Below, piece by piece: positions 1-6,759 of a stretch of DNA of 9,400 nt (position 1 is the stretch's first letter; every line of letters starts with the position of its first letter). The notes below the pieces were generated by a model, which did not search any database, was not told the origin of the DNA, and saw only the letters and a program-made list of their open reading frames with translations. Both the position numbers and the translations under genes were made by a program. The stretch comes from Gammaproteobacteria bacterium (GTDB lineage Bacteria; Pseudomonadota; Gammaproteobacteria; Pseudomonadales; Azotimanducaceae). The DNA lies in assembly GCA_030430515.1 (NCBI GenBank), contig JAUIKX010000131.1, forward strand, positions 1 through 9,400, in the 5' to 3' direction.

Positions 1-1
1 T

Positions 2-553
2 GTGCATGTGGTGACCTCCAGCGACCGCAAGGTGCGTCTGACTACCTGGGCGCACCCTGAAGGCCAGGGGCGGATTGACATCGAAGACCACGTACTACTC
101 TGCCCGGGCAGCCGGATCGATTCGGCGGAGCGGGTACGTATCGGCGCGGGCACCATGCTCGCGGCAAACGTTTACGTTACCGATGCGGACTGGCACGACG
201 TGTACGATCGCGCCCGCCCCATCGGCAACCATGCGGCAGTAGAGATCGAAGAAGATGTCTGGCTCGGCGACAGCACCATTGTCTGCAAGGGTGTGCACAT
301 CGGCCGCAACAGCGTGATCGGCGCGGGCAGTGTCGTGGTGAAAGACATTCCCGCCGGCGTCATCGCCGCTGGCAATCCGGCTAAGGTGGTGCGGGAACTC
401 GACGCAGCTACGCCGGTCGTTGGACGAAGCCAAGCGTTGGCCGACCTGGAAGCCACGGAGTGGCAGACCCGGTCGATCGAGCGCTACGTCATGACCGGCA
501 ATGGTTGGCTTCAATGGTTGAGCAGCCTCATCGCTCCGACACGTCGCGACTGA
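2..553 (+). CDS. Hexapeptide-repeat (left-handed beta-helix) acyltransferase, 5'-truncated by window edge
   Basis: The reading frame is open to the left edge, so the true start probably lies outside the window; the GTG at position 2 is only the first in-frame start visible. About 183 residues are seen. Residues ~22-133 carry isoleucine/valine-spaced hexapeptide turns (IGAGTM, VWLGDSTIV, VHIGRNSVIGAGSVV) and end in the IPAGVIAAGNPAKVVREL closure typical of LacA/Maa/CysE/NodL-type O-acetyltransferases. The DADWH stretch (His65 in the visible numbering) sits where these enzymes carry their catalytic histidine. Known for the family: trimeric cytoplasmic enzymes moving an acetyl or other acyl group from acyl-CoA to a sugar, amino acid or similar acceptor. 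The acceptor cannot be told here. About 50 residues follow the helix, with an aromatic/basic tail (WLQWLSSLIAP) that could be a C-terminal helix. The gene ends 1 nt before the stop of the converging queF. Confidence 0.88.
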   Translation: MHVVTSSDRKVRLTTWAHPEGQGRIDIEDHVLLCPGSRIDSAERVRIGAGTMLAANVYVTDADWHDVYDRARPIGNHAAVEIEEDVWLGDSTIVCKGVHIGRNSVIGAGSVVVKDIPAGVIAAGNPAKVVRELDAATPVVGRSQALADLEATEWQTRSIERYVMTGNGWLQWLSSLIAPTRRD

Positions 554-554
554 A

Positions 555-1373
555 CTACTGCCTGGGCAGCCTATACACCGGCGCAGGGCCAGACTGAGTG
601 GATCGGTAAGGATTGATGTCCACCCCACCCCGACGCAGAAACAAGCCCATCACAGTAAGTTCCTGCGGCGCACAACGTGTCATCAGCTCAGTGAAAATCT
701 GCTCCACGGTCGCTTCGTGGAACGCCTCGTGACGGCGGTAGGAAATGAGGTATTCGAGAATGGATTCTCTGGCGAGTTCCCGCCCCAGATATTCGATCCA
801 GATCGTTGCCCAGTCAGGCTGGCCTGTTACCGGGCAGACGCTGCGGAACAGATGAGAGTAAACCACCTCCCGCGTCACGGCATCCGATGCATAGGCGAGC
901 AGGTCGGGCTTGGGGCGGTAATGTTCTATAGCGACATCGAGCGCATCCAGACATGTGCCTGGTAGCCGGGCCGGCGCTTCAGCGAGCTGCTCAGCGGTCA
1001 GCATCTGCACGTCCACCGGTGCACGCACCGCCACTTTCAGGTCGCTTTCCAGGGTGCTGCGCACCTCCCGGGGCTCTGCAAAGCGGGTCTGGGTGTAGGA
1101 GTTGAGGTAGAGCTTCATGCTCTTGCTCTCGATAATATGAGAACTCGTGCACGGAACGCGGATACGCAGAACAGCTACCTGCGGCTTGCCACGGCTGTTG
1201 AGCCACGTGAATTCGTAGGCATGCCACAGGTCTTCACCGAAGAAGTGGGACACTTCAGACGGGCGGGAATCAGCCCGCGCTATGGGGTGCAGAAGCGATG
1301 GCGTGTACGTGTCGGCGTACTCGACCTCACTTCCCAGAGGCGATTGCTTCAATGGCTCGTCCCGAACGCTCAT
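555..1373 (-). CDS. queF: NADPH-dependent 7-cyano-7-deazaguanine (preQ0) reductase, long bimodular QueF
   Basis: Reduces the nitrile of preQ0 to the aminomethyl of preQ1 with two NADPH, a cytoplasmic step towards queuosine at the tRNA wobble position. Numbered from the chosen start (272 aa), the QueF motif ESKSMKLY lies at 82-89. The nucleophilic Cys180 is in CPVTGQPDW, with Asp187 in the same motif. The substrate-binding HE pair is His219-Glu220, and the conserved end RRGGVDINPYRS follows. Spacing matches E. coli QueF (Cys190, Asp197, His229/Glu230). Length fits the long, tandem T-fold form of proteobacteria rather than the ~150-aa Bacillus form. An upstream in-frame ATG (1419-1421) would add 16 residues. 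I prefer the internal ATG at 1373 because MSVRDEPLKQSPLG aligns with the usual short leader before the SPLG block. Neither start has a clear ribosome binding site. The residue before the catalytic Cys is Val; from memory Asn is more usual. It is transcribed divergently from agcS, so it is probably its own unit. Confidence 0.95.
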   Translation of the reverse strand: MSVRDEPLKQSPLGSEVEYADTYTPSLLHPIARADSRPSEVSHFFGEDLWHAYEFTWLNSRGKPQVAVLRIRVPCTSSHIIESKSMKLYLNSYTQTRFAEPREVRSTLESDLKVAVRAPVDVQMLTAEQLAEAPARLPGTCLDALDVAIEHYRPKPDLLAYASDAVTREVVYSHLFRSVCPVTGQPDWATIWIEYLGRELARESILEYLISYRRHEAFHEATVEQIFTELMTRCAPQELTVMGLFLRRGGVDINPYRSTQSGPAPVYRLPRQ

Positions 1374-1472
1374 CGGCCTATTATGCGCCCCATACAATCC
1401 CCTTGCACTTGTTCCCGGCATGGTTAGTCTACCGCTGGGGGAAGTACAAAAGCCCGGGCGGGCGTCGCAAGT
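1374..1472. promoter_or_regulatory. Divergent queF / symporter intergenic region
   Basis: This 99-bp spacer must hold promoters for both directions. For queF, the minus-strand hexamer CATAAT (plus coordinates 1380-1385) lies 6 nt before the preferred ATG, which would give a leaderless or nearly leaderless mRNA; no good -35 box is visible. For the symporter, TTGCAC (1403-1408) resembles a -35 box, with a poor TAGTCT (1425-1430) 16 nt further on as the -10; TACAAA (1445-1450) is another weak -10 candidate. No clear operator palindrome was seen. The assignments are guesses from consensus similarity; that the region contains divergent promoters is inferred from gene layout. Confidence 0.4.
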
Positions 1473-2837
1473 TTGCTAGAACATTTCCAATATCTGACCG
1501 CGCGTTTTTCGGAACTCGCCTGGGGGCCATGGCTGCTCGTTCTTCTGTTGGGAGGCGGCTTCTATTTTCTGCTCGCCAGCCGCTTTCTGCCTTTTCGTTA
1601 CCTCGGCCATTCCTGGGCACTTCTGCGAGGCAGATACAGCGACCCGGACGACCCCGGGCAGATCAGCCATTTTCAGGCCTTATCCTCCGCGCTTTCCGGC
1701 ACGATCGGCATGGGTAATATTGCCGGCGTCGCGCTGGCCATCTACGTGGCCGGCCCCGGCGCGATCTTCTGGATGTGGGCAACCGCAATACTCGGCATCG
1801 CCACGAAATTCTTCACCTGTACGCTGGCCGTTATGTACAGAGGCAAGGACAGCGCGGGTGAACTTCAGGGTGGGCCGATGTACGTCATACGCGAAGGTCT
1901 GGGGTCACGCTGGCAGCCTCTTGCGCTGTTCTTCGCCGTGGTCGGGCTGATCGGTTGCCTCCCGGCTTTCCAGACCAACCAGCTCGTGCAGGTGCTGCGA
2001 GACGTGCTGTTCATCGGCAACGGCTGGCTCTCGGCAGACACAGATCCGCTGCTCTTCAACCTGCTCGCCGGCGCCATTCTCGCCACCTGCACCGCTGGCG
2101 TGATCTTCGGTGGCATACGTCGTATTGCCCACGTGGCCTCCGCAGCGGTGCCGTTCATGGCGGGACTTTACCTGCTTTCGACGTTGACCGCCCTGGCGCT
2201 CAACGTCGACCGGGTACCCGGAGCGTTCGCATTGATCCTGGCAGACGCGTTCACGGGAGAAGCCGTGCTCGGCGGTGCGCTGCTCATGGTCATTCTCGAA
2301 GGTGTCAAGCGCGGCGCCTATTCCAACGAGGCGGGTATCGGCACGGAGTCCATGGCCCATGGCGCGGCACGCACGGCAGAACCGGTACGCGAAGGGCTGG
2401 TGGCCATGGTCGGCCCCATCATCGATACGCTCATCATCTGCACAGCCACCGCGCTGATGATTCTGGTGAGCAATGTCTGGCAGCACAATGACGCCAACGG
2501 CGTGACGCTGACGGCGGCAGCCTTCACTCAGCTGCTCGGCACGCCGGGAACGGTGATCATTTTCATCTGCGTGGTGAGCTTTGCCGTCACCACCATCTTC
2601 ACTTACTCGTTCTACGGTACCCAATGTGCGAGCTACGTATTCGGTGCTCAGCACAAACAGCACTATCGCTGGGTGTACATCGGTTTCATTCTGGTGGCGG
2701 CGGTCATCAGCCTCGAGTCGGCCATCAGCATCATCGATGGGGCATTTGCGTTGATGGCCGTGCCCACAATGGTGTCCACCCTTCTGCTCTCTCCCCGAGT
2801 GTTCGCCGCGGCGAAAGCTTACTTCGCCAAAATCTGA
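1473..2837 (+). CDS. AGCS-family sodium:alanine/glycine symporter (inner membrane)
   Basis: A 454-residue polytopic membrane protein, close to the usual ~450 aa of the alanine/glycine:cation symporter family (YaaJ, DagA, AlsT). Family signatures are plain: SGTIGMGNIAGVALAI at 75-90 followed by GPGAIFWMW (94-102), GGPMYVIREGLG at 133-144, and the hallmark GVKRGAYSNEAGIGTESMAH at 277-296, then EPVREGLVAMVGPIIDTLIICT at 303-324. About ten or eleven hydrophobic spans are seen, starting at residues ~17-36. Known for the family: Na+ (or H+) driven uptake of small neutral amino acids such as alanine and glycine; the substrate cannot be fixed from sequence. The start is TTG at 1473, the first possible start after an in-frame TAG at 1425, with no strong Shine-Dalgarno; the N-terminus there matches the family. 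The stop is 11 bp before the sulfatase start, which suggests one operon and perhaps a shared substrate pathway. Confidence 0.93.
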   Translation: MLEHFQYLTARFSELAWGPWLLVLLLGGGFYFLLASRFLPFRYLGHSWALLRGRYSDPDDPGQISHFQALSSALSGTIGMGNIAGVALAIYVAGPGAIFWMWATAILGIATKFFTCTLAVMYRGKDSAGELQGGPMYVIREGLGSRWQPLALFFAVVGLIGCLPAFQTNQLVQVLRDVLFIGNGWLSADTDPLLFNLLAGAILATCTAGVIFGGIRRIAHVASAAVPFMAGLYLLSTLTALALNVDRVPGAFALILADAFTGEAVLGGALLMVILEGVKRGAYSNEAGIGTESMAHGAARTAEPVREGLVAMVGPIIDTLIICTATALMILVSNVWQHNDANGVTLTAAAFTQLLGTPGTVIIFICVVSFAVTTIFTYSFYGTQCASYVFGAQHKQHYRWVYIGFILVAAVISLESAISIIDGAFALMAVPTMVSTLLLSPRVFAAAKAYFAKI

Positions 2838-2841
2838 GGAG
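2836..2841 (+). promoter_or_regulatory. Shine-Dalgarno deciding the sulfatase start
   Basis: GAGGAG overlaps the symporter stop codon and lies 7 nt before the ATG at 2849. It supports ATG 2849 over in-frame starts farther upstream (the frame stays open from 2624), which would lie inside the symporter gene. Confidence 0.75.
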
Positions 2842-2848
2842 TCCTGAT

Positions 2849-4795
2849 ATGTCACTGCCCGAGAACCTGCGCCAAGCAAAGCCCGCAAGCCCGGCTACCC
2901 GGGCCGCTCAGACTGAGGTCAGAGCAAGCCTGCCGTTTGAAAACCGGCAGAGTTTCGAGGATGCGGCCCGCGGTTTCATCGCCACGATCGATCCGCTCAC
3001 GATCCCCCACGCCCGTGGTGGTCGGAATGCCTACGACCTGAGCCGGGTCGGCTTTCTGAACGACGATGCCCCCGACACCGTGAACCCGAGCCTCTGGCGC
3101 CAGGCACAGCTCAACGCCCAGCATCACGGCCTGTACGAAGTGACCGACGGCATCTATCAGATCCGCTCGTTCGACCTCGCCAACATGACGCTGATCCGTG
3201 GTGAGCGCGGCTGGGTCATCATCGACCCGCTGACCAGCACGGAATCCGCCAAAGCCGGATTGGATTTGGCCAACAGACAACTTGGCGAACGCCCGGTGAC
3301 AGGGTGCATCTACACCCACTCACACGTGGATCATTTCGCGGGCGTGCTCGGTGTGCTGAACCCTGAAGATGCGGCAAGCGGCAGAATTCCCGTTGTCGCA
3401 CCCGCAGGTTTTACCGAAGAGTCGATGTCTGAAAACGTGCTGGCCGGAAACGTCATGAATCGCCGCGCCACCTACATGTACGGCAACCTGCTCGAGCCTT
3501 CGCCAACAGGCTTCGTCACGACAGGTCTGGGTGCGGCTCTGAGCATGGGCACCACGGGTTTCGTACCGCCCAACGACATCGTCTCGACCACCGGTGAAAC
3601 CCGCTCCATCGATGGCGTCGAGTTCGATTTTCAAATGGCCAGCGGCACCGAAGCACCGAGCGAGTTCGTCTTCTATCTACCGCAATACAAAGCACTGTGC
3701 ATGTCGGAGATCACGTCCCACCATCTGCACAACGTCTACACCCCGAGAGGTGCGCAGGTGCGTGATGCCCTGGCCTGGTCAGCGCAGATCAACGAAAGCA
3801 TCGAGCGCTACGGAGAAAAACTCGAGGTTCAGTTTGCCTCACACCACTGGCCCATCTGGGGCCGCGAGGCGGCCGTCGAGTATCTCGGCAAGCAACGGGA
3901 CCTCTACAAGTTCATTCACGACCAGACGCTGCGACTGGCGAACATGGGCTACACCAAGGAAGAGATCGCCGAGCAAGTGGAACTGCCCGATGCATTGGGT
4001 AAGGAATTCTACAACCGCGGCTACTACGGAAGCGTGCACCACAATGTCCGGGCCGTTTACGTGAAATACCTGGGTTACTTCGACGGCAATCCATGCACGC
4101 TCCACCCGCTGCCGCCATCAGCATCCGGCGCCCGATACGTCGCATTCATGGGGGGAGCCGACGCTGTCGTCGAGAAAGCCCACGCCTCCTTCGAAGAAGG
4201 CGACTATCGTTGGGTGGCCGAGGTGCTCAACCACGTGATGATGAGCAACCCGCAACATGAAGCTGCACGCACTCTGCTGGCTGACGCGCTGGAACAGATG
4301 GGCTACCAGGCGGAATCAGCTCCGTGGCGGAACTTCTACCTGACCGGTGCGCTGGAGCTACGCCAGGGCACACCGCGCGGCAGCCGCTATGCGGCCAGCG
4401 AAGGCATCGCTCGCGGCATGCCGCTCGAACACCTCTTTCAGGTGCTCGCAGTGCGTCTCAACCCGGATCGGGCAGATGGTTTGAACATCAGCATTGATAT
4501 CGTGCTGACCGAACCCGACGAGACTTGGCGGCTGGATGTCTGTAACAGCGTACTGCATGCCCACAGAAACACACCGAGCGGCAACGGCGCGACGACACTG
4601 CACGCAGATGCGCTCAGCTTCAAACGCATGATGCTGGGGCTGGCTGACGCCGAAGCCCTGTTCAACCAGGGCGCGCTCACAATCGAAGGCGATGCCACGG
4701 CCCTCAGCACGCTCACCGGCCTGTTCGATACCTTTGAACGGCGCTTCCCGATCGTAGAACCCAGAACCGAGTCCTCATCCGGAGACCTTCCATGA
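2849..4795 (+). CDS. SdsA1-like alkylsulfatase, metallo-beta-lactamase fold with SCP2-like C-terminal domain
   Basis: A 648-aa protein, close in size to P. aeruginosa SdsA1 and E. coli YjcS (~660 aa). The metallo-beta-lactamase domain spans about 95-345. The binuclear zinc motif THSHVDHFAG gives His157, His159, Asp161 and His162. Further expected ligands are Glu268 (in GTEAPSE), Glu287 (in CMSE) and His332 (in ASHHWP). All seven keep the spacing I recall for SdsA1, offset by 12. The family stretch YTPRGAQVRDALAW follows Glu287. A helical dimerisation domain covers ~385-510, ending in RNFYLTGALELR (494-505). The last ~125 residues match the SCP2-like lipid-binding domain that holds alkyl chains. 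Known chemistry: hydrolysis of primary or secondary alkyl sulfates to alcohol plus sulfate. The natural substrate here is unknown. The N-terminus is polar with no signal peptide, unlike exported SdsA1, so a cytoplasmic location is inferred. It sits 11 bp after the symporter and overlaps the esterase by 4 bp. Confidence 0.94.
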   Translation: MSLPENLRQAKPASPATRAAQTEVRASLPFENRQSFEDAARGFIATIDPLTIPHARGGRNAYDLSRVGFLNDDAPDTVNPSLWRQAQLNAQHHGLYEVTDGIYQIRSFDLANMTLIRGERGWVIIDPLTSTESAKAGLDLANRQLGERPVTGCIYTHSHVDHFAGVLGVLNPEDAASGRIPVVAPAGFTEESMSENVLAGNVMNRRATYMYGNLLEPSPTGFVTTGLGAALSMGTTGFVPPNDIVSTTGETRSIDGVEFDFQMASGTEAPSEFVFYLPQYKALCMSEITSHHLHNVYTPRGAQVRDALAWSAQINESIERYGEKLEVQFASHHWPIWGREAAVEYLGKQRDLYKFIHDQTLRLANMGYTKEEIAEQVELPDALGKEFYNRGYYGSVHHNVRAVYVKYLGYFDGNPCTLHPLPPSASGARYVAFMGGADAVVEKAHASFEEGDYRWVAEVLNHVMMSNPQHEAARTLLADALEQMGYQAESAPWRNFYLTGALELRQGTPRGSRYAASEGIARGMPLEHLFQVLAVRLNPDRADGLNISIDIVLTEPDETWRLDVCNSVLHAHRNTPSGNGATTLHADALSFKRMMLGLADAEALFNQGALTIEGDATALSTLTGLFDTFERRFPIVEPRTESSSGDLP

Positions 4796-6267
4796 CCGAT
4801 CCAATCGTCGAGACCACCAGCGGACCGATACAGGGCCGCAGCAAGCGTGGGGTTCATCTGTTTGCCGGTATACCGTATGCGGCGCCCCCCTTAGGGCAGC
4901 GACGCTTCATGCCGCCCGAAAAGCCTGAAAGCTGGACGGAAGTCTTGAACACCCGACGTTTCGGGCCCGCAGCGCCGCAGGTTGCCAGCGGCGGCCTCAC
5001 CAACGCCACCGAGGTACGTTGGAGCGAAGACTGCCTGACCCTGAACGTGCAGACGCCAGCTCTGGACAACGGCGACCGGCCGGTGCTCTTCTGGATTCAC
5101 GGCGGCGGCTACCGCAACGGCCAGGGCGCCATACCCTGGTACAGCGGCCAATCTTTCTGCACCAACGGCGATATCGTCGTGGTCACCATCAATTACCGTC
5201 TCGGAGCTTTCGGCTTCACCGACCTCTCACGGTTCGGCAGCGCCTACGAGAACTCCGGAGTGCTCGGCACGCTCGACCAGATCGCCGCGCTTCAGTGGGT
5301 GCAGGAAAACATCGCACGTTTTGGCGGCTCGCCCGGCAAAGTCACCATCGCCGGAGAGTCCGCCGGCGCATTCAGTGTTTCTACGCTGCTCGGTTGCGCA
5401 CAGACCCGGGGATTGTTCCGCGGCGCCATCGCCCAGAGCGGCGGCGCTCACCACACGCTGCCGAAAGATGCCGCATCCCAGGTGACCGACTGGTTTCTGG
5501 CACACCTGAATGCCGACGATCCGGAGACTCTGTCAGAAGTCAGTGCCGAGGCGATACTCGAAGCGCAGGGTGCGACGCTCCGTGATCTCGAATCCGGCGC
5601 CGGTTTCATCAACAAGCTGGGCGTCGCTGTTGCGCCCTTCTATCCCGTGCACGGCACGCCACTGCTACCCGTCGCACCGATCAACGCCATCCGCGACGGT
5701 GTCGGCAGTTCGATCCCGCTCCTCACCGGCAGCAACCGCGACGAGACGACGCTCTGGGGTTATGGCAGTGTGGACGCGGCAAAGCTCGAACGGGCCGCCA
5801 GAACCTACGGCGCCGAGGTGCCGCTGGCGGTTTACCGAAAACGGCACCCGGGCACCAGCGATAACGATCTGCTTATCCGCATGACGACGGACCATATGTT
5901 CCGAATTCCGGCTATCCGCATGGCCGAGGCCCGGGAAGAGAACGAAGCCCATACCTGGATGTACTGGTTCTGCTGGCCGTCCAGAGCTTTCGACGGACGG
6001 CTGGGAGCAACTCACGCGCTGGAAATTCCGTTCGCCTTCAACAACCTGAATCAACCGGGCGTCGACGTGTTCGTGGGTCCCGGCGATCTACCTACGGCGG
6101 TCGCCGAGGAAATGCACGCCGCCTGGATCCGTTTCATCCGTGATGGCGAACCGGGCTGGGACAGGTACACATCCGGCGAGCGGCTGACCTATCGTTTCGA
6201 CGAGTCATCAGAGCTTCTTGCAGATCCTGACGCTGAGGAGCGACAGGCCTGGGAGGGCGTACGCTAA
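4792..6267 (+). CDS. Type-B carboxylesterase (alpha/beta hydrolase)
   Basis: At 491 aa it is almost the length of B. subtilis p-nitrobenzyl esterase. The opening IVETTSGPIQG followed by FAGIPYAAPPLG is the usual type-B start. The oxyanion-hole motif is HGGGY (His103-Tyr107). The nucleophile is Ser190 in GESAG. The acidic member is most likely Glu318 in GSNRDET, and the catalytic histidine His408 in GATHALEIPF, in the order and spacing of the family. The family hydrolyses carboxylic esters (acetyl, aryl, carbamate or lipid esters); the specificity cannot be read from sequence. No signal peptide is visible, so it is probably cytoplasmic. Its ATG overlaps the sulfatase stop (ATGA), which implies translational coupling. 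Together the two enzymes would remove sulfate and acyl groups, possibly from one compound or from related surfactant-like molecules; this link is inference. Confidence 0.95.
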   Translation: MTDPIVETTSGPIQGRSKRGVHLFAGIPYAAPPLGQRRFMPPEKPESWTEVLNTRRFGPAAPQVASGGLTNATEVRWSEDCLTLNVQTPALDNGDRPVLFWIHGGGYRNGQGAIPWYSGQSFCTNGDIVVVTINYRLGAFGFTDLSRFGSAYENSGVLGTLDQIAALQWVQENIARFGGSPGKVTIAGESAGAFSVSTLLGCAQTRGLFRGAIAQSGGAHHTLPKDAASQVTDWFLAHLNADDPETLSEVSAEAILEAQGATLRDLESGAGFINKLGVAVAPFYPVHGTPLLPVAPINAIRDGVGSSIPLLTGSNRDETTLWGYGSVDAAKLERAARTYGAEVPLAVYRKRHPGTSDNDLLIRMTTDHMFRIPAIRMAEAREENEAHTWMYWFCWPSRAFDGRLGATHALEIPFAFNNLNQPGVDVFVGPGDLPTAVAEEMHAAWIRFIRDGEPGWDRYTSGERLTYRFDESSELLADPDAEERQAWEGVR

Positions 6268-6273
6268 ACACGG

Positions 6274-6279
6274 TACAAT
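6274..6279 (+). promoter_or_regulatory. Possible -10 box before the DUF2946-like gene
   Basis: TACAAT matches the TATAAT consensus at five of six positions and ends 6 nt before the GTG at 6286, so a transcript from it could be leaderless. No convincing -35 box lies 16-18 nt upstream, where the sequence is G-rich coding DNA of the esterase. The call rests on one hexamer and is weak. Confidence 0.3.
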
Positions 6280-6285
6280 CGCTAC

Positions 6286-6705
6286 GTGAACTCAACCCGC
6301 TCCAACCGTTTCATGAGGCAACTGCTGCTTACGCTGACCGGGCTCGCCCTGGCGGCCAGGCTGGTGGTACCTGCAGGCTTCATGCCTGCGCCCGTGGAAT
6401 CCGGTTGGCCGCTCTCGCTTTGCGGCGACGGTATACCCGCTGTCGTCATGGCCGGGCTCACCGGTCAGGCACATCATCATCACCACCATCATCACAACTC
6501 GCCGGACGCAGGGTCAGATAGCGGACGCGCACCGGAATCCTGTGACCTGGGCGGCGGTCTTGCTGCAGACCTCACCGTTTCTACCGGTTTTGAGCTGAAC
6601 GAAACGCTTGCGGCGCAACCGCTCCGCATTGAGGCCACACGCGCAAACGCCCAACAACGTCCGTTCAGGCGTTACCACTCCAGAGCCCCACCCCGCCTCA
6701 GCTGA
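6286..6705 (+). CDS. Small DUF2946-like protein with an octahistidine run
   Basis: A 139-aa protein. A short basic N-terminus precedes a hydrophobic segment (~11-30, LLLTLTGLALAARLVVPAG), which is either a signal peptide or a membrane anchor. PAGFMPAP, then WPLSLCGDG (Cys46), a His cluster, a late Cys (Cys86) and a basic end in RAPPRLS follow the pattern I recall for DUF2946 proteins, often found beside TonB-dependent receptors. No biochemical function is established for these to my knowledge. Residues 63-70 are eight histidines in a row, coded by mixed CAT/CAC codons, and the stretch after them is acidic and Gly/Ser-rich. Metal binding in the periplasm or at the inner membrane is a reasonable inference, supported by the copper-type receptor 54 bp downstream. 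The GTG start is uncertain because no Shine-Dalgarno is visible; ATG 6313 (residue 10) is the alternative. It starts 18 bp after the esterase. Confidence 0.72.
   Translation: MNSTRSNRFMRQLLLTLTGLALAARLVVPAGFMPAPVESGWPLSLCGDGIPAVVMAGLTGQAHHHHHHHHNSPDAGSDSGRAPESCDLGGGLAADLTVSTGFELNETLAAQPLRIEATRANAQQRPFRRYHSRAPPRLS
6472..6495 (+). repeat. CAT/CAC tract encoding His8
   Basis: Eight consecutive histidine codons in mixed order (three CAT, two CAC, two CAT, one CAC), residues 63-70 of the DUF2946-like protein. The mixed codons make it look like a selected metal-binding stretch rather than a pure slippage repeat, although the CAT runs could still vary in length between strains. Confidence 0.85.
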
Positions 6706-6712
6706 AGTACGC

Positions 6713-6738
6713 AGGGCGCTGTCGCGCCTTACCCTTTT
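6713..6738 (+). terminator. Hairpin plus short T-tract between the DUF2946-like gene and the receptor
   Basis: A 7-bp stem (AGGGCGC paired with GCGCCTT, one G-T wobble) closes a 4-nt loop (TGTC) at 6713-6730. Four T residues follow at 6735-6738 after ACCC. It starts 7 nt after the upstream stop and ends about 20 nt before the receptor ATG. The T-tract is short and offset, so this could be a leaky terminator, an attenuator or an mRNA-stability hairpin that lowers receptor expression relative to the upstream genes. Confidence 0.35.
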
Positions 6739-6748
6739 CAATCAGCTT

Positions 6749-6752
6749 AGGA
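6749..6752 (+). promoter_or_regulatory. Shine-Dalgarno of the TonB-dependent receptor
   Basis: AGGA within TTAGGAAT lies 7 nt before the ATG at 6760 and supports that start, which also gives a complete signal peptide. Confidence 0.65.
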
Positions 6753-6759
6753 ATATTTC

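Noticed and set aside
95..628. Minus-strand frame (177 aa) opposite the acyltransferase
   Set aside because: It overlaps both the acyltransferase and the 3' end of queF, has no recognisable domain and is explained by codon bias of the real genes.
1374..1421. 16-residue longer QueF start at ATG 1419-1421
   Set aside because: Not excluded, but the extra residues do not resemble QueF N-termini and no ribosome binding site precedes it. The ATG at 1371-1373 gives the normal leader length.
2624..2848. 75-residue N-terminal extension of the sulfatase frame
   Set aside because: It overlaps the symporter gene in another frame, its translation has no family resemblance, and a good Shine-Dalgarno marks ATG 2849.
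1905..2888. Long minus-strand open frame (327 aa) opposite the symporter
   Set aside because: It is the antisense shadow of a high-GC membrane-protein gene. Its translation is rich in His, Arg, Glu and Gln without any domain pattern, and the plus strand is clearly the AGCS coding frame.
4438..4857. Minus-strand frame (139 aa) across the sulfatase-esterase junction
   Set aside because: It is antisense to two strongly supported genes and low-complexity Ser/Ala-rich, with no start signal or family features.
6472..6495. Octahistidine run as a cloning tag or vector artefact
   Set aside because: It lies in the middle of a native-looking small gene with mixed His codons and family-like flanks, with no vector or linker sequence nearby.
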